In this document: positions 47,055 to 57,502 of the stretch, piece after piece | Layout: the number at the start of each line of letters is the position of its first letter | Numbering within the stretch: position 1 is the stretch's first letter | NCBI GenBank assembly: GCA_017311315.1 | Contig: CM029671.1 | Span: forward strand, 21,264,565-21,328,564 | Direction of reading: 5' to 3' | Length of the DNA: 64,000 bases | Origin: Dendrocalamus latiflorus | Lineage: Eukaryota; Streptophyta; Magnoliopsida; Poales; Poaceae | Made by a program: the position numbers and the translations under genes | Notes under the pieces: generated by a model | Database searches by the model: none | Told to the model about the DNA's origin: nothing | The model's input: only the letters and a program-made list of their open reading frames with translations

Positions 47055-47164
47055 GATGGAACTTGACTTATTTTATGTTAGAGACTGATGTGGGTTTTGA
47101 GAAGGCATTTGAGCGGCTTGAACTTTAGAACCCTTCCTATAAGGCTGAGTTGGGTGTGGATGGG
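47055..47164 (+). pseudogene. hAT transposase, middle fragment
   Basis: In plus frame it reads WNLTYFMLETDVGFEKAFER, one internal TAG, then NPSYKAELGVDG. It continues the fragment that ends at 40651 and runs into the solo LTR at 47165. Joined across that LTR minus one target copy, the frame continues directly as VPTYDDWVYAKDF at 48840. Confidence 0.75.
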
Positions 47165-48834
47165 TGAGAGACCATGTGGTCTAAATCCCAAGTTGGTGAT
47201 GAGAAATTGACACATGGTTTGGTTAAAGTGAGTTTGGTTTGAGTGATTCGTGCCATTTTGGCATTTGGCGAGGTCGGGTTATGATTAGACAGATTTGACG
47301 CGTGGTCGTCTTCCCGGTTGGTCTTTTGGGCCATTTCTCGCTTGAGTATGATTTGTTGGTACTAATCATGTTTATATGCTTTGTGCCGTGCTATGCGATG
47401 TGGTTCTTGTCTGTGATGGTTGCAAGACGTCGAGTGGAGTCGTGGCGAGACACGGAGGACTGGACTGGGCGCAGGTGGCGCTGAGGTCAGAACAGTCGGG
47501 ATGTGTCGAAGATGACGTGGACTCGAGGTGGTTGCGAGGCGTGCGAGACAAGGAACGCGGAAGCTTCCCGGAAGGTGTAGCAGGGGCGTTTCGGTAAAAG
47601 CACGAGGCTGCAAAAGGAAGCGGGTTAGCGGGCAAAGCATGGAGGGGTAAAATGGGCAAAGCAAAGTGTAAACCCATCAAGGAATGCTATAAATAGGAGT
47701 GTGTTTCCTGGTTGTTAGCAAGACTTGGAGAGGGGTTTTAGGGCTTTTTGCTTTGTGCTTTAGTGGTTGAGAGAGTGGGTGTGTCTCCTATGCATGTGTG
47801 CTATGAGTTCTTGATTCTCAAGCATGTATGGGGACTTAGTGTGAGAGAGGGATGAGCTGAGATGTAAACACTTCTTTTAATCATGTATGTCTCGGTATCT
47901 TTATGAAGAAATCTCGTGTTTGAGTTGATCCCGTTCTTGAGCTTCTCCTTGTGTTCTCCTGTTTTTGTTTCTTGCATTGATTTCTTTGCTAAAGAGGCCT
48001 TGATCTCTTGCTCTGGTTTGGAGTCCTTCTCAAAACCCCTTGGCTAGCCAAATCTCCAAGAGAAAAGACATCAAACAGAGTTCTCCTTCAAGAAAGTGAA
48101 CTACTGTTCTGAATTTCTCTTTTGGTAGCAGTTTGTTCTCTAGTAGTACTCAGCCAGGGTAAAGAATTTTTAGCTGCAATTTTTTTTGCCTTGGTCTGTG
48201 ATCTACCGAGATGAATATGTATCAACAAGTTTCCTCTGGCAATCATTTCGGTTTTTGGGCAGCAATTTGTTGCGGCAGTACAACCCTTTGATGCTTCGGC
48301 CAAAGCAAAATGGCAATTGTTTCTTGCAGCGGCAGCACATCATTTCATTTTTTTTATCTTGCGGTTGTTGAGCAAGGTTGATTCCCTGTTGTACCTCTAT
48401 TCTCTTTTGAATTTTCTGCCGAGCGAGCTCCTTTGCTTTTAGTTGTTTTGGCAGCACAAGTAAAGCAGTCCATTCCCTCCTTTTCTAGTACAACTGCCGA
48501 ACAACACTTCTCTTCTCTGTTGGTTGATCTCTAAAACAGCATGCTATTTGGCTTTCACTCTTTTAGTGCTTTTCTTTTTATTCTTTTGCTGATCTTTGAC
48601 CATTTTGCATGCAGATCAAACGGCATTATTTTCAGCTGAAATTTTTACTGGTTAATCTATGATTTATGCTGATTTTTCCAGTGTCGCATGCGTTCCAAAT
48701 TTCAGCAAAATTAATTTCAATTTTCTATGCGGTGCTTTGTTTTGCATCTTGTTGAAAAATCAGTGTACGAATTCTCGGTGGCGATTTTTAAGAGAGCGAC
48801 ATTCACCCCCCTCTGTTGCCATTTCAGTCCTACA
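47165..48834 (+). mobile_element. Solo LTR, 1670 bp, inside the hAT transposase
   Basis: The segment starts TGAGAGACC, ends GTCCTACA and is flanked by ATGGG on both sides (47160-47164, 48835-48839). It contains TATAAATA at 47688-47695 and a pyrimidine-rich TTCACCCCCCTCTG near the end, both typical of grass LTRs. No internal element is attached. The host transposase frame is restored exactly when it and one ATGGG are removed, which fixes the boundaries. Orientation is inferred from the TATA box. Confidence 0.8.
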
Positions 48835-49803
48835 ATGGGGTTCCAACATATGATGATTGGGTGTATGCGAAAGATTTCAGAACCTTCTTAAAGCATTTCT
48901 TTGACCTCACAAAAAAAAGTTTCTGGCACTCAGTATATTACTTCCAACACTTTCTTCGAAGATATTGCTGGTATAAATTATTTGTTGTCTAATTGGAGTC
49001 AACGTGATGATGGTGATGATACTACCTTCAAAGACATGGCTATTAAGATGAAGGAAAAATATGATAAATATTGGGGGGATCCTGAGAAGATGAACAACTT
49101 AATTTTTATTGCTGCAATCTTGATCCTAGGTACAAGTAATTCTTAATCAGTTAATCTAAGTCAATGTATGGATGTTTTTATTAACCAATGATCACTCACT
49201 TTGTTTTTTTAATATTTGTGCAAGGACTAAGCAATCTGATTTCTTCAAGGGCATATTAAAGGTGCAAAGATATGGGATAAAGTAAATCGGGCATTGTTAG
49301 ATCTTTTTGAAGAATTCAAGAAGATGTACTCTCCGGATGAAAACCAAGGTGATAGACAAGTAATATTAGATACACAAAATACTAGTGGCACTGAGCATTC
49401 AAGTGCATCTACAAATTTTATGAGGTCTTTATATAATAAGAGAATGAAAGTTTCTAGTGGAGGTGATGGCAAATCTGAATTAGATAAGTACCTTGTTGAA
49501 GATATAGAAGATGATGATCATAGCTTTAATATTCTCTCTTGGTGGAAGTACAACTCACCTCGTTTTCCAATCCTCTCACGCATGGCCCGTGATATATTAG
49601 CAATCCCTATATCAACTGTTGCTTCTGAATCAGCTTTTAGTACTAGTGGTCATGTTCTTAATGATTTTAAAAGCTCCTTGACTCCATTCACACTCCAATG
49701 CTTGATATGTGCACAAGATTGGTTGCGTTCTTCAAAACGCATCAATGTGGAAGCCGATTTAGCGGATTTGTCTAAATTTGAAGAAGGTACTATACTACTA
49801 TAA
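48835..49803 (+). pseudogene. hAT transposase, C-terminal part (RICESLEEPER-like)
   Basis: Reads VPTYDDWVYAKDFRTF, then SGTQYITSNTFFEDIAGIN and YDKYWGDPEKMNNLIFIAA. A one-base shift near 49120-49130 then puts the conserved LDPRYK in another frame, followed by a stop. Coding resumes near 49260 with GAKIWDKVNRALLDLFEEF. The end is the dimerisation domain: NILSWWKYNSPRFPILSRMA, IPISTVASESAFS, LTPFTLQCLICAQDWLR (PF05699 type). DNA between 49145 and 49255 looks intronic. The protein is non-functional because of the frameshift, the stops, the two insertions and the missing N terminus. Confidence 0.85.
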
Positions 49804-50822
49804 TATATGCAATATATTTCTACTTATAAGTGATAGCAAATTGGATATTAATAGTTGCTTCAACTAATTAGCTTAATTTTCATGTTATGAAGGTATTGAA
49901 ATGTCAGGCCTAGATCCAACTCTTTGATGCTTTTGTTATTATTTCAAAATTAGACTGTCTAATGTATGTATTTCCCGGCCACAAAACTCCAATGAAAGTT
50001 CTGTTTAAAAGAAATAACCAATGGTTTATGTGCTGCAGCAGCTGCTGGTTTCATTTGTGCTGCTGCCTGGAGTTTCTAGAACCAAAATGTTCTCTTTATT
50101 TGCTGCTACTGCTAGCTGCTGCTGGAGGCCTGGAGTGCTGCTGCCAGCTTGAGACTGCTTGACAGCTACTGTGCTTTTATGTATTATGTAATATGTATGG
50201 ATGTTTTTATGTCATTATGTGCTACTGCAATACTGCTGCTGTTCTGTGACTCTTGTCCGGGCGTCTCCTGTGTCTGTGTGCTGTTATGTACTGCTGTTCT
50301 AGTGTTCTGGTTCTGCTGTGAATACTGTGACGTGAAGTGATGCACTGACGCTGTGAATGTGTGACTGTGTGAGGTGTGCTGCTGTGTGCTGACTGTACTG
50401 TTGTTCTAGACTTCTAGAGTTCTAGTGTTGGCGTTCTGCTCATCTGCTGTGAAATTGTGAATACTGTGAAAGTGTGAAGTGAAGTGATGCACATGCACTG
50501 ATGCTGTGATTGGCTGATTGCTGTCGGCTGTGACTCTGTAGCTACTGAGCTGTTCGACTGCCGTCTGCGGTCAGCCACTGCCCACTGCTATATAATGCTC
50601 TATTCAATTTTTGATTGTAGAATGGAGAGTTAACGTTTAGCAATTTGCGTAAAGTTTGGTAAAATTGGTATTAACCGATACCGTACCGAAATAAAATGGT
50701 ATTTACCGATACCACACTGTATTCTGAAAAATACCGTATTTTCCGAAATACTAAACCGTATTTATCGATCAAATCGTATTTAGCGAACCGTATAAACCGA
50801 AAAAAACCGAACGTACAGTCCT
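49804..50822 (+). repeat. hAT element 3' region and terminus
   Basis: Downstream of the transposase lies a stretch rich in CTG/GCTGCTG (about 50030-50560), then a block with many ACCGTA/ACCGAAA words (50640-50815) and a likely terminus ending CGTACAGTCCTA near 50822. Repeated ACCG words close to the end are common in plant hAT elements. The matching left terminus was not found. Confidence 0.5.
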
Positions 50823-51600
50823 AGCAGTTGGGGACTTTGGGATGGGTCGATGCATCCATTGACCAATTTGAGCTTGCAGTGCCTGACAGACATAACCGTT
50901 CCGTACGTAGTATGATGAACTAATCACCAGATTTAAGATATAATCTATTCGCGTTCATGCTTTGCTAAGCATGATGTGCATGATTGCATCAAAAATACTG
51001 TAGGGCTAGCAAGTGGGTACTAAAAATTAGTATCTTCATTAGGGAATGCAACGTCACTCCGTTATGGATAAGAAAACTGTCATTCTATCATAGGTCAATG
51101 AAACAGACCACAGTACCTACTCCTTGAATAACTTGCTTAAAACTAAGAGTTGCACGTACGTCAGTTGGGAGCATAGTCAAGAGACTCAAGACACGGTGCA
51201 AAGGACGTACAACATCAGACATCACGCCTCCATATTAAACCCAGACTCCCAGTGGTACAGCAAGAAAAAGCCAACGATGAACAACGAGATCTAACAACAT
51301 ATATTTACAGTAGCATCATCGTCCAACATTTATTTTGGCATAGCAAGGGACCTAATTTAGATGAATGGAGTCCCTCACTCCACATGCTGGCCTTTCGGGA
51401 TGCTGTTAAGATAAAAAGTTCAATAGTTTTGCTATTGCACAGATAATTAAATTTTTTTATCCCTTAATCACCTGAAATTGCATTTTCAATCACTTGAAAT
51501 TGCAGCTCCTCATTCAAAAAATCACCTACAACTTCAAGTGATTGAGAGTGCAATTTAAGATGACTGAAAGATAAAACAATTTTAGTCGCCTGTGCAAAGT
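50823..51600. other. 3' flank of the aspartic protease, nothing recognised
   Basis: AT-rich DNA. Around 51460-51560 a short inverted/direct set of TCACTTGAAATTGCA words is seen. It probably includes the protease 3' untranslated region on the minus strand. Confidence 0.4.
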
Positions 51601-52323
51601 TCAAACGCTAGCACAATCTGCCGGCGCGAAGGAGAACACCTCGCCGTCGAGATCGTAGAGCGCGTGCAGGTCCATCTGCATCACGTTGCCGATGATGGAC
51701 ACGCCCCTCGTCGGGAGAACCAGCAAGCATGCCACGCGGCCTTGCTTGTCCACGGCGTCGAAGTAGTTCTGCCGCGGCACGGTGTACTCCGCGCCGGACT
51801 CAAAGCGCAGCACCAGCCTCGGCACGGGCACGTCGACGTTGTTGCCGGCCGCGAAGCACAGGTCGAAGTCGAAGCGCGCGCCGCTCACCCTCGTCAGGTT
51901 GGCCATCTGCGACAAGAACGCCCGCTTCACCATCGCGTAGCCCTCTTCGGCGAGGTACGTGAGCGTCGCGCCGGAGTCCACGATCACCCCGCCCGAGCCG
52001 GTACGCGTGAAGCCGAACGTGCTGCTCGTGACTGGGAGGTCGGTCGCACCGACCGTGACGCCGGTGAGGTTGACGTAGTAGTACGAGGCACCTCGCACTG
52101 CCGGGTTTTGCACGAAAGGCGTGGACTGGACGTTGTCGCCTGTCACGTTGGCCAGAAAGCCGAACAGTATCGGGCTGGCGCCCGCGGCCGATTCGTTGCC
52201 GAGGCAGTACGAGAACCGGCCGACGCCGAGCTGTGACATGAGGGACAGCGGGCTGCGCCCGAGCCCCACGATGCCCGACGTGTTGTCCATGTCCCCGCCG
52301 TTCGCCGTGCTGCACCCGAAGGC

Positions 52324-52718
52324 TGTCAGCCGAAAGCCCTTACTGAAGCCCACGAAGAACTACAACTCACTCTGCACTCAGCTCTGTGTATTTTCGGGAA
52401 AATGAATAGTAACTGAAGAATGCAAGAAAACTTCAGATAATTCAGAGAAATGTATTGAACTGTGAACACAATGAAATTACTGGGAATAGGCCACACTTTA
52501 TTCTGGGTCTTCTTCCCCTTATATATTACATGGAAAAACAGATTACAAGCATGCATCTAAACTGACGCTTAAGATCCTAAAGACTCGGTTTATTCAAGAC
52601 TCTGAACTAACAGACTGAGCAAAAACTGAAAGGACTCGGTTACTTGTACCAAGTCTTACGCAAGACATCCTGAAAAACCTGGACTCCCTAGACTTAGCAA
52701 AACAAGAATTAGTCAACA
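52324..52718 (-). repeat. 3' LTR of copia element 2
   Basis: Runs TGTCAGCCGAAAG to TTAGTCAACA in plus orientation, 395 bp, next to the polypurine tract at 52719-52732. Confidence 0.94.
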
Positions 52719-52728
52719 TTTCACCCCC

Positions 52729-55700
52729 CTAATTCTTGACGCGCTTGATCTCCCTGATCCCGATCCTTTCTCGAAGCTCCTGGAACCGTACTCTCCCAAG
52801 TGGTTTTGTAAAAATGTCTGCAAGCTGATCTTCAGTCCTGACAAACTCGAGTACAATCTTGCCTTTCTCAACGCAATTTCGGATGAAATGAAATCGGACG
52901 TCTATGTGCTTACTCCTGTCATGAAAAACAGGATTTTTACACAAAGCAATAGCCGAACGATTGTCCAATTTCAACTTTACAGGCTCAGTCTTCTCATGCT
53001 TCAGATCACCCATCAGTTGACTGAACCATATGCCCTGGCAAGCTCCAGTTGTTGCAGCAATATACTCCGCCTCACAAGAAGAGAGTGCAACAACCTTTTG
53101 TTTTTGTGATTGCCATCCAATTGGACTTTCTCCAAAGAAGTATATTACTCCAGTGGTGCTTTTCCTGTCATCAGTGTCCCCTCCCAGATCACTATCGCTG
53201 AAACCAATCAGACCTGGTTCCTTGCCTTCTTGTTTGGAGTAGTGACACCCAAAATTCAGCGTACCAGCCACATATCTGAGTATGTGTTTGACTGCCAAGA
53301 GATGATCTCGCCTGGGATCTTCCATAAACCTGCTCACATATCCAACTGCAAAGGAAATATCAGGACGTGTATGCACGAGATACCTTAAACTCCCAACAAT
53401 GCTTCGGTAGACAGTGGCATCTACAGCAGGTTCTTCACTCTTCTTTGACAGTTTCAGCCGAGGTTCCATGGGTACTGCACATGGATTGCAGTTTGAAAAA
53501 CCAGCCTTCTCAAGCAGTCTCTTGGCATATGCATGTTGATTCAAGGTGATGCAACCAGTCTTTTGCTGAACTTCCACACCCAGGTAGTAGCTCAGCAGTC
53601 CCAGATCAGTCATTTTGAACTTCTTCTTCATTTCTGTCTTGAATCTGCTGACAGCTGAAGGATCTGCACCTGTGATCACTAAATCATCAACATATACACC
53701 AACTAGCAGCATGTTACCTCTTGAACCTTGCATATAAATGCCATGTTCTGTCATGCTCCTGGTGAAACCGAGTGTGATCAAGGTATGGTCCAATTTTGCA
53801 TTCCAAGCCCTCGGTGCTTGTTTTAGCCCATACAGCGCTTTATGAAGCCGCAATACTTTGTGCTGCTGCTTGTCTTCGACAAAGCCTGGAGGTTGAACAA
53901 CATACACCTCCTCTTCTAACTCCCCATTCAAAAAGGCCGACTTTACGTCCATGTGGTGAACCATCCAGCCTTCTTGCGCTGCCATTGCAAACATCAATCT
54001 TACAGATTCCATACGGGCAACAGGAGAATATACCTCATCATAATCGATGCCATGTTGCTGAATGTAACCCTTAGCGACGAGACGAGCTTTGTGTTTGATC
54101 ACAGCCCCGGTCTCATCACGTTTCAGTTTGTACACCCATTTCAGACCTACTGCATGATGCCCTGGTGGCAGATCCACCAGACTCCAGGTCCTATTGTCTT
54201 CGATGGCTTGCATCTCTTCTGCCATTGCTTGTCTCCAGGGCTGATGTTGCTGGGCTTCAACAAACGAAGTTGGTTCCTCAGCGACTGACAAGTGCAGTTC
54301 TTCCACTGGGTGTGAGGTAGCCAGTATGTTGTCCACCATGCGAAAACGAGGTAGCGTCTCCTCATCATCAACTGTGGTCATTGCTTCAGTGGTGGGAGAA
54401 ACAAATTCTGCAGCGGGCGCCGTTGCCGCCGGAGTTTGGCTTGCCGTTACTGCCGGGCTGTCTTGACCAGGGACTCCTTCAGTCTGATCCGTGAAATCTG
54501 CATTCTCCACGGGCTCTTCCTGATACTCGATGACAAAATCTCCGGTGGTGAAGGACACCTGCTCCGTGGTCATTGCTTCCCACTCCCAGCTCCTATCCTC
54601 ATCAAATACCACATCACGCGTCACGTGAACACGGTTTGTGGCGGGGTCGTAAACCCTGTATCCTTTGGTCCCGGCTGAGTAACCGATGAAGACCATTGGA
54701 GTGCTGCGGTCATCAAGCTTCCCTTGCGTCGGCTTCGTGTTCTTCACATGCGCAACACATCCAAACGTCCGGAGGTAGTGTACTGCTGGTTTGCGCCCAT
54801 GCCAAGCCTCAAACGGAGTTTGTCCATTGAGACTCTTGGTAGGTGACCGATTGAGAAGATAGGTTGCAGTAACAACCGCCTCTCCCCAAAATTCTGCCGG
54901 TACCTTCATTGCCTTGAGAAGACACCTTGCCATGCCGACAATGGTCTGATTGCGCCTTTCGACAACTCCGTTCTGCTGTGGCGTGTAAGCTACAGAAAGA
55001 TGTCGCTCAATGCCGAGAGTCATGCAGTACTCGTCAAATTGAGCTGAGGTGAACTCTCCCCCGTTATCTGTGCGGAGGACTCGCAGCTTCCTCCCAGTTT
55101 GGTTTTCAGCTGCAGCTTGCACACGCTTGATCGCCGCCGGTGCTTCATTCTTCGACGTCAGCAATTCCAACCACATGTAGCGGCTGAAGTCATCAACTAG
55201 CAGAAGAAAATACCGTCGGCCTCCATTGGTAGCTGGGGTGATCGGGCCGCATAAATCCCCATGTACCAGGTCCAGCCGATCTTCCGCGCGATAATTGGCC
55301 TTCTGTGGAAATGGACATCTCCTTTGTTTCCCGGCAAGACAGGCTTCACAGAGTTGGTTCACATGCTTCAGTATTGGCATGCCGCGCACCATGCCCCGGC
55401 GTGCCAGCATGTTCAGGCTGTCGAAGTTAAGATGGCCATACCGAGCGTGCCATCGCCACGCCTTGTCCCCCTTCTGCGCCAAAAGACAGATTGGCCGTGC
55501 CACTTCGAGTTGCATCACATAGAGGCGATTTGGCCCCCTTCTCACCTTGGCAAGTAACTGATGTTGGCTGTCCCAGATCTTCAGAACTCCGTGCTCAATC
55601 TCCACTCTTGCGCCATTCTCGTCGAGTTGTCCCACACTGAGAATATTGGCACGGAGGTCTGGGATGAAGTAGACACCTGAAAGAGCCCGCTGTGCACCCC

Positions 55701-57072
55701 CATGGCCGATGAGCAGTACTGTGCCGATGCCTCGGATGTCGACGTGCGAGCCATCTCCGAATTTGACGAAGCCATTCACACTGCTCTCGAGTTCTGCGAA
55801 CATCTCTTTCCGTCCTGTCATGTGATTCGTGGCACCCGTGTCTACGAACCAGGTGCGGTCGTCGCCGGCTCCATCCATGCCGAGCAGCATCTCCTCATGT
55901 ACTCGAGTCGATGCCTCCACCCGAGCTGTGACGGATGACCCACCGAGTCCGCTGGCCGGCGTGCACGCTGCTGAGGGCATCTTCCCAGTCGTCACAGCAC
56001 ATGCGTGTGCCATGAGAAGCTTCGGCTCGTCGTCTTCATTCTGCGTGAGCAGCGCCTTCCCATCGCGTCTTGGTTGCCGGCATTCCCTGGCCCAATGACC
56101 GAGTTTGCCGCAGTTCCGACACTTGTCGTCGCGGCGCGGTCGACGTGCACTGGAGTCACCTCGTCCAGAGTTGTTATTTCGATCGCCTGTGCTGTTGCGC
56201 CCATCGTCTTCAGAGCGCCTGTGGTCGCCACGTCCGTCGTCATCGACGCGTTTGTGATCACCGCGCCCTTGACGTCGATTCCCGCCGCCATTGCGGTAAT
56301 TCTTCGAGGATCCACTCCCCGATAGCCGATCCTTGTACCGGGCAACCCATTCCTCCTCAGTGAGGTAGAGTTTTCCTCCGGCATTTGGACGTGCGCCTTC
56401 GTCCAGCCGATCTTCGGCCGCCTTGAGGCGTCCCGCTACCTCTTCAACCGTCAGCGTCTCAACATCGAGCAAGGTCTCAATGGAGAGGGCAATCTGGTTG
56501 AATCGAGGAGGAACAACGCACAGCATCTTCTGCACCACCCTGGGCTCCTCGATGTCGACGTCGAGTACCTTCAGCGCACTGACAAGACCTGTGAGACGCA
56601 TCGTGAAATCGTCCACAGTCTCGCCGTCACGAACTGAGAAGTCCTCGAACTCTCGCCGGAGTTGCTGCTCCTTGGCTCGCCGAACTCTGTCAACGCCAAC
56701 ACGCAGCGTCTTGATGGAATCCCACGCGTCCTTCGCGCTGGATTTGTTGGCGATCACAGTGATCATCTCCGGTGGCACCGCACGGCAGATGGCCTCCAGC
56801 GCCATCATATCTTCCTGCGGTTCAGCCTCACCGGTCTCCACAATGCTCCACAGTCCCTTCGCCCGAAGCATCACCTTCATGAGTGCAGACCAGTCGCCGT
56901 AATTGGTCCGTGTTAGCATCGGATACACCGTGCCTCCACCAACCTCCCTCACCACCTTATGAACCACCAGAGCCTGACTGCCGCTGCCGCTCCCGCCGGC
57001 GCCGTCCTGACGCGCTCTAGAGTGGGAAGGTGTGAGAGAGCGTCGTGGTGAAAGAGAGCGACTTCCGGCCAT
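52729..57072 (-). CDS. Gag-Pol polyprotein of copia element 2, 1447 aa, intact
   Basis: A single frame from ATG 57072 to TAG 52729. The N terminus MAGSRSLSPRRSLTP is basic; the gag region holds TNYGDWSALMKVMLRAKGLW. The knuckle CRNCGKLGHWAREC is at residues 318-331, preceded by an Arg/Asp/Gly-rich linker (RRQGRGDHKR-type). The protease has WFVDTGATNHMTG (DTG at 411). The integrase has HARYGHLNFDSL, CEACLAGKQ, LRTDNGGEF and QQNGVVERRN. RT has VHHMDVKSAFLNGEL and GVYVDDLVITG; RNase H has GFSDSDLGGDTDDRKST and LSSCEAEYIAATT. No stop or frameshift. It is only distantly like copia element 1. The stop codon lies inside the polypurine tract. Confidence 0.95.
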   Translation of the reverse strand: MAGSRSLSPRRSLTPSHSRARQDGAGGSGSGSQALVVHKVVREVGGGTVYPMLTRTNYGDWSALMKVMLRAKGLWSIVETGEAEPQEDMMALEAICRAVPPEMITVIANKSSAKDAWDSIKTLRVGVDRVRRAKEQQLRREFEDFSVRDGETVDDFTMRLTGLVSALKVLDVDIEEPRVVQKMLCVVPPRFNQIALSIETLLDVETLTVEEVAGRLKAAEDRLDEGARPNAGGKLYLTEEEWVARYKDRLSGSGSSKNYRNGGGNRRQGRGDHKRVDDDGRGDHRRSEDDGRNSTGDRNNNSGRGDSSARRPRRDDKCRNCGKLGHWARECRQPRRDGKALLTQNEDDEPKLLMAHACAVTTGKMPSAACTPASGLGGSSVTARVEASTRVHEEMLLGMDGAGDDRTWFVDTGATNHMTGRKEMFAELESSVNGFVKFGDGSHVDIRGIGTVLLIGHGGAQRALSGVYFIPDLRANILSVGQLDENGARVEIEHGVLKIWDSQHQLLAKVRRGPNRLYVMQLEVARPICLLAQKGDKAWRWHARYGHLNFDSLNMLARRGMVRGMPILKHVNQLCEACLAGKQRRCPFPQKANYRAEDRLDLVHGDLCGPITPATNGGRRYFLLLVDDFSRYMWLELLTSKNEAPAAIKRVQAAAENQTGRKLRVLRTDNGGEFTSAQFDEYCMTLGIERHLSVAYTPQQNGVVERRNQTIVGMARCLLKAMKVPAEFWGEAVVTATYLLNRSPTKSLNGQTPFEAWHGRKPAVHYLRTFGCVAHVKNTKPTQGKLDDRSTPMVFIGYSAGTKGYRVYDPATNRVHVTRDVVFDEDRSWEWEAMTTEQVSFTTGDFVIEYQEEPVENADFTDQTEGVPGQDSPAVTASQTPAATAPAAEFVSPTTEAMTTVDDEETLPRFRMVDNILATSHPVEELHLSVAEEPTSFVEAQQHQPWRQAMAEEMQAIEDNRTWSLVDLPPGHHAVGLKWVYKLKRDETGAVIKHKARLVAKGYIQQHGIDYDEVYSPVARMESVRLMFAMAAQEGWMVHHMDVKSAFLNGELEEEVYVVQPPGFVEDKQQHKVLRLHKALYGLKQAPRAWNAKLDHTLITLGFTRSMTEHGIYMQGSRGNMLLVGVYVDDLVITGADPSAVSRFKTEMKKKFKMTDLGLLSYYLGVEVQQKTGCITLNQHAYAKRLLEKAGFSNCNPCAVPMEPRLKLSKKSEEPAVDATVYRSIVGSLRYLVHTRPDISFAVGYVSRFMEDPRRDHLLAVKHILRYVAGTLNFGCHYSKQEGKEPGLIGFSDSDLGGDTDDRKSTTGVIYFFGESPIGWQSQKQKVVALSSCEAEYIAATTGACQGIWFSQLMGDLKHEKTEPVKLKLDNRSAIALCKNPVFHDRSKHIDVRFHFIRNCVEKGKIVLEFVRTEDQLADIFTKPLGRVRFQELRERIGIREIKRVKN

Positions 57073-57093
57073 CTAGGATCGAGCACAACACGA

Positions 57094-57105
57094 GCTCTGA
57101 TACCA
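57094..57105 (-). other. Primer-binding site of copia element 2
   Basis: TGGTATCAGAGC on the minus strand, two bases inside the 5' LTR, complementary to the 3' end of plant initiator methionine tRNA, the usual copia primer. Confidence 0.9.
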
Positions 57106-57107
57106 AA

Positions 57108-57502
57108 TGTCAGCCGAAAGCCCTTACTGAAGCCCACGAAGAACTACAACTCACTCTGCACTCAGCTCTGTGTATTTTCGGGAAAATGAATAGTAACTGA
57201 AGAATGCAAGAAAACTTCAGATAATTCAGAGAAATGTATTGAACTGTGAACACAATGAAATTACTGGGAATAGGCCACACTTTATTCTGGGTCTTCTTCC
57301 CCTTATATATTACATGGAAAAACAGATTACAAGCATGCATCTAAACTGACGCTTAAGATCCTAAAGACTCGGTTTATTCAAGACTCTGAACTAACAGACT
57401 GAGCAAAAACTGAAAGGACTCGGTTACTTGTACCAAGTCTTACGCAAGACATCCTGAAAAACCTGGACTCCCTAGACTTAGCAAAACAAGAATTAGTCAA
57501 CA
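57108..57502 (-). repeat. 5' LTR of copia element 2, with TATA box
   Basis: A 395-bp copy indistinguishable by eye from the 3' LTR. TATATAAG on the minus strand at 57302-57309 is the likely promoter. Confidence 0.93.

Larger units (their letters stand above)
52324..57502 (-). mobile_element. Complete Ty1-copia retrotransposon 2 (5179 bp), in the protease gene
   Basis: Two 395-bp LTRs (52324-52718, 57108-57502) appear identical by eye. The target duplication AAGGC is at 52319-52323 and 57503-57507. The primer site TGGTATCAGAGC (57094-57105, minus strand) is two bases inside the 5' LTR and matches initiator methionine tRNA. The polypurine tract TTAGGGGGGTGAAA abuts the 3' LTR. One intact gag-pol frame. 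All parts needed for transposition are present. Confidence 0.96.

Noticed and set aside
40617..47164. hAT coding sequence further left than 40617
   Set aside because: The frame meets a stop and loses similarity; I could not extend the transposase beyond about 12 residues left of the copia element.
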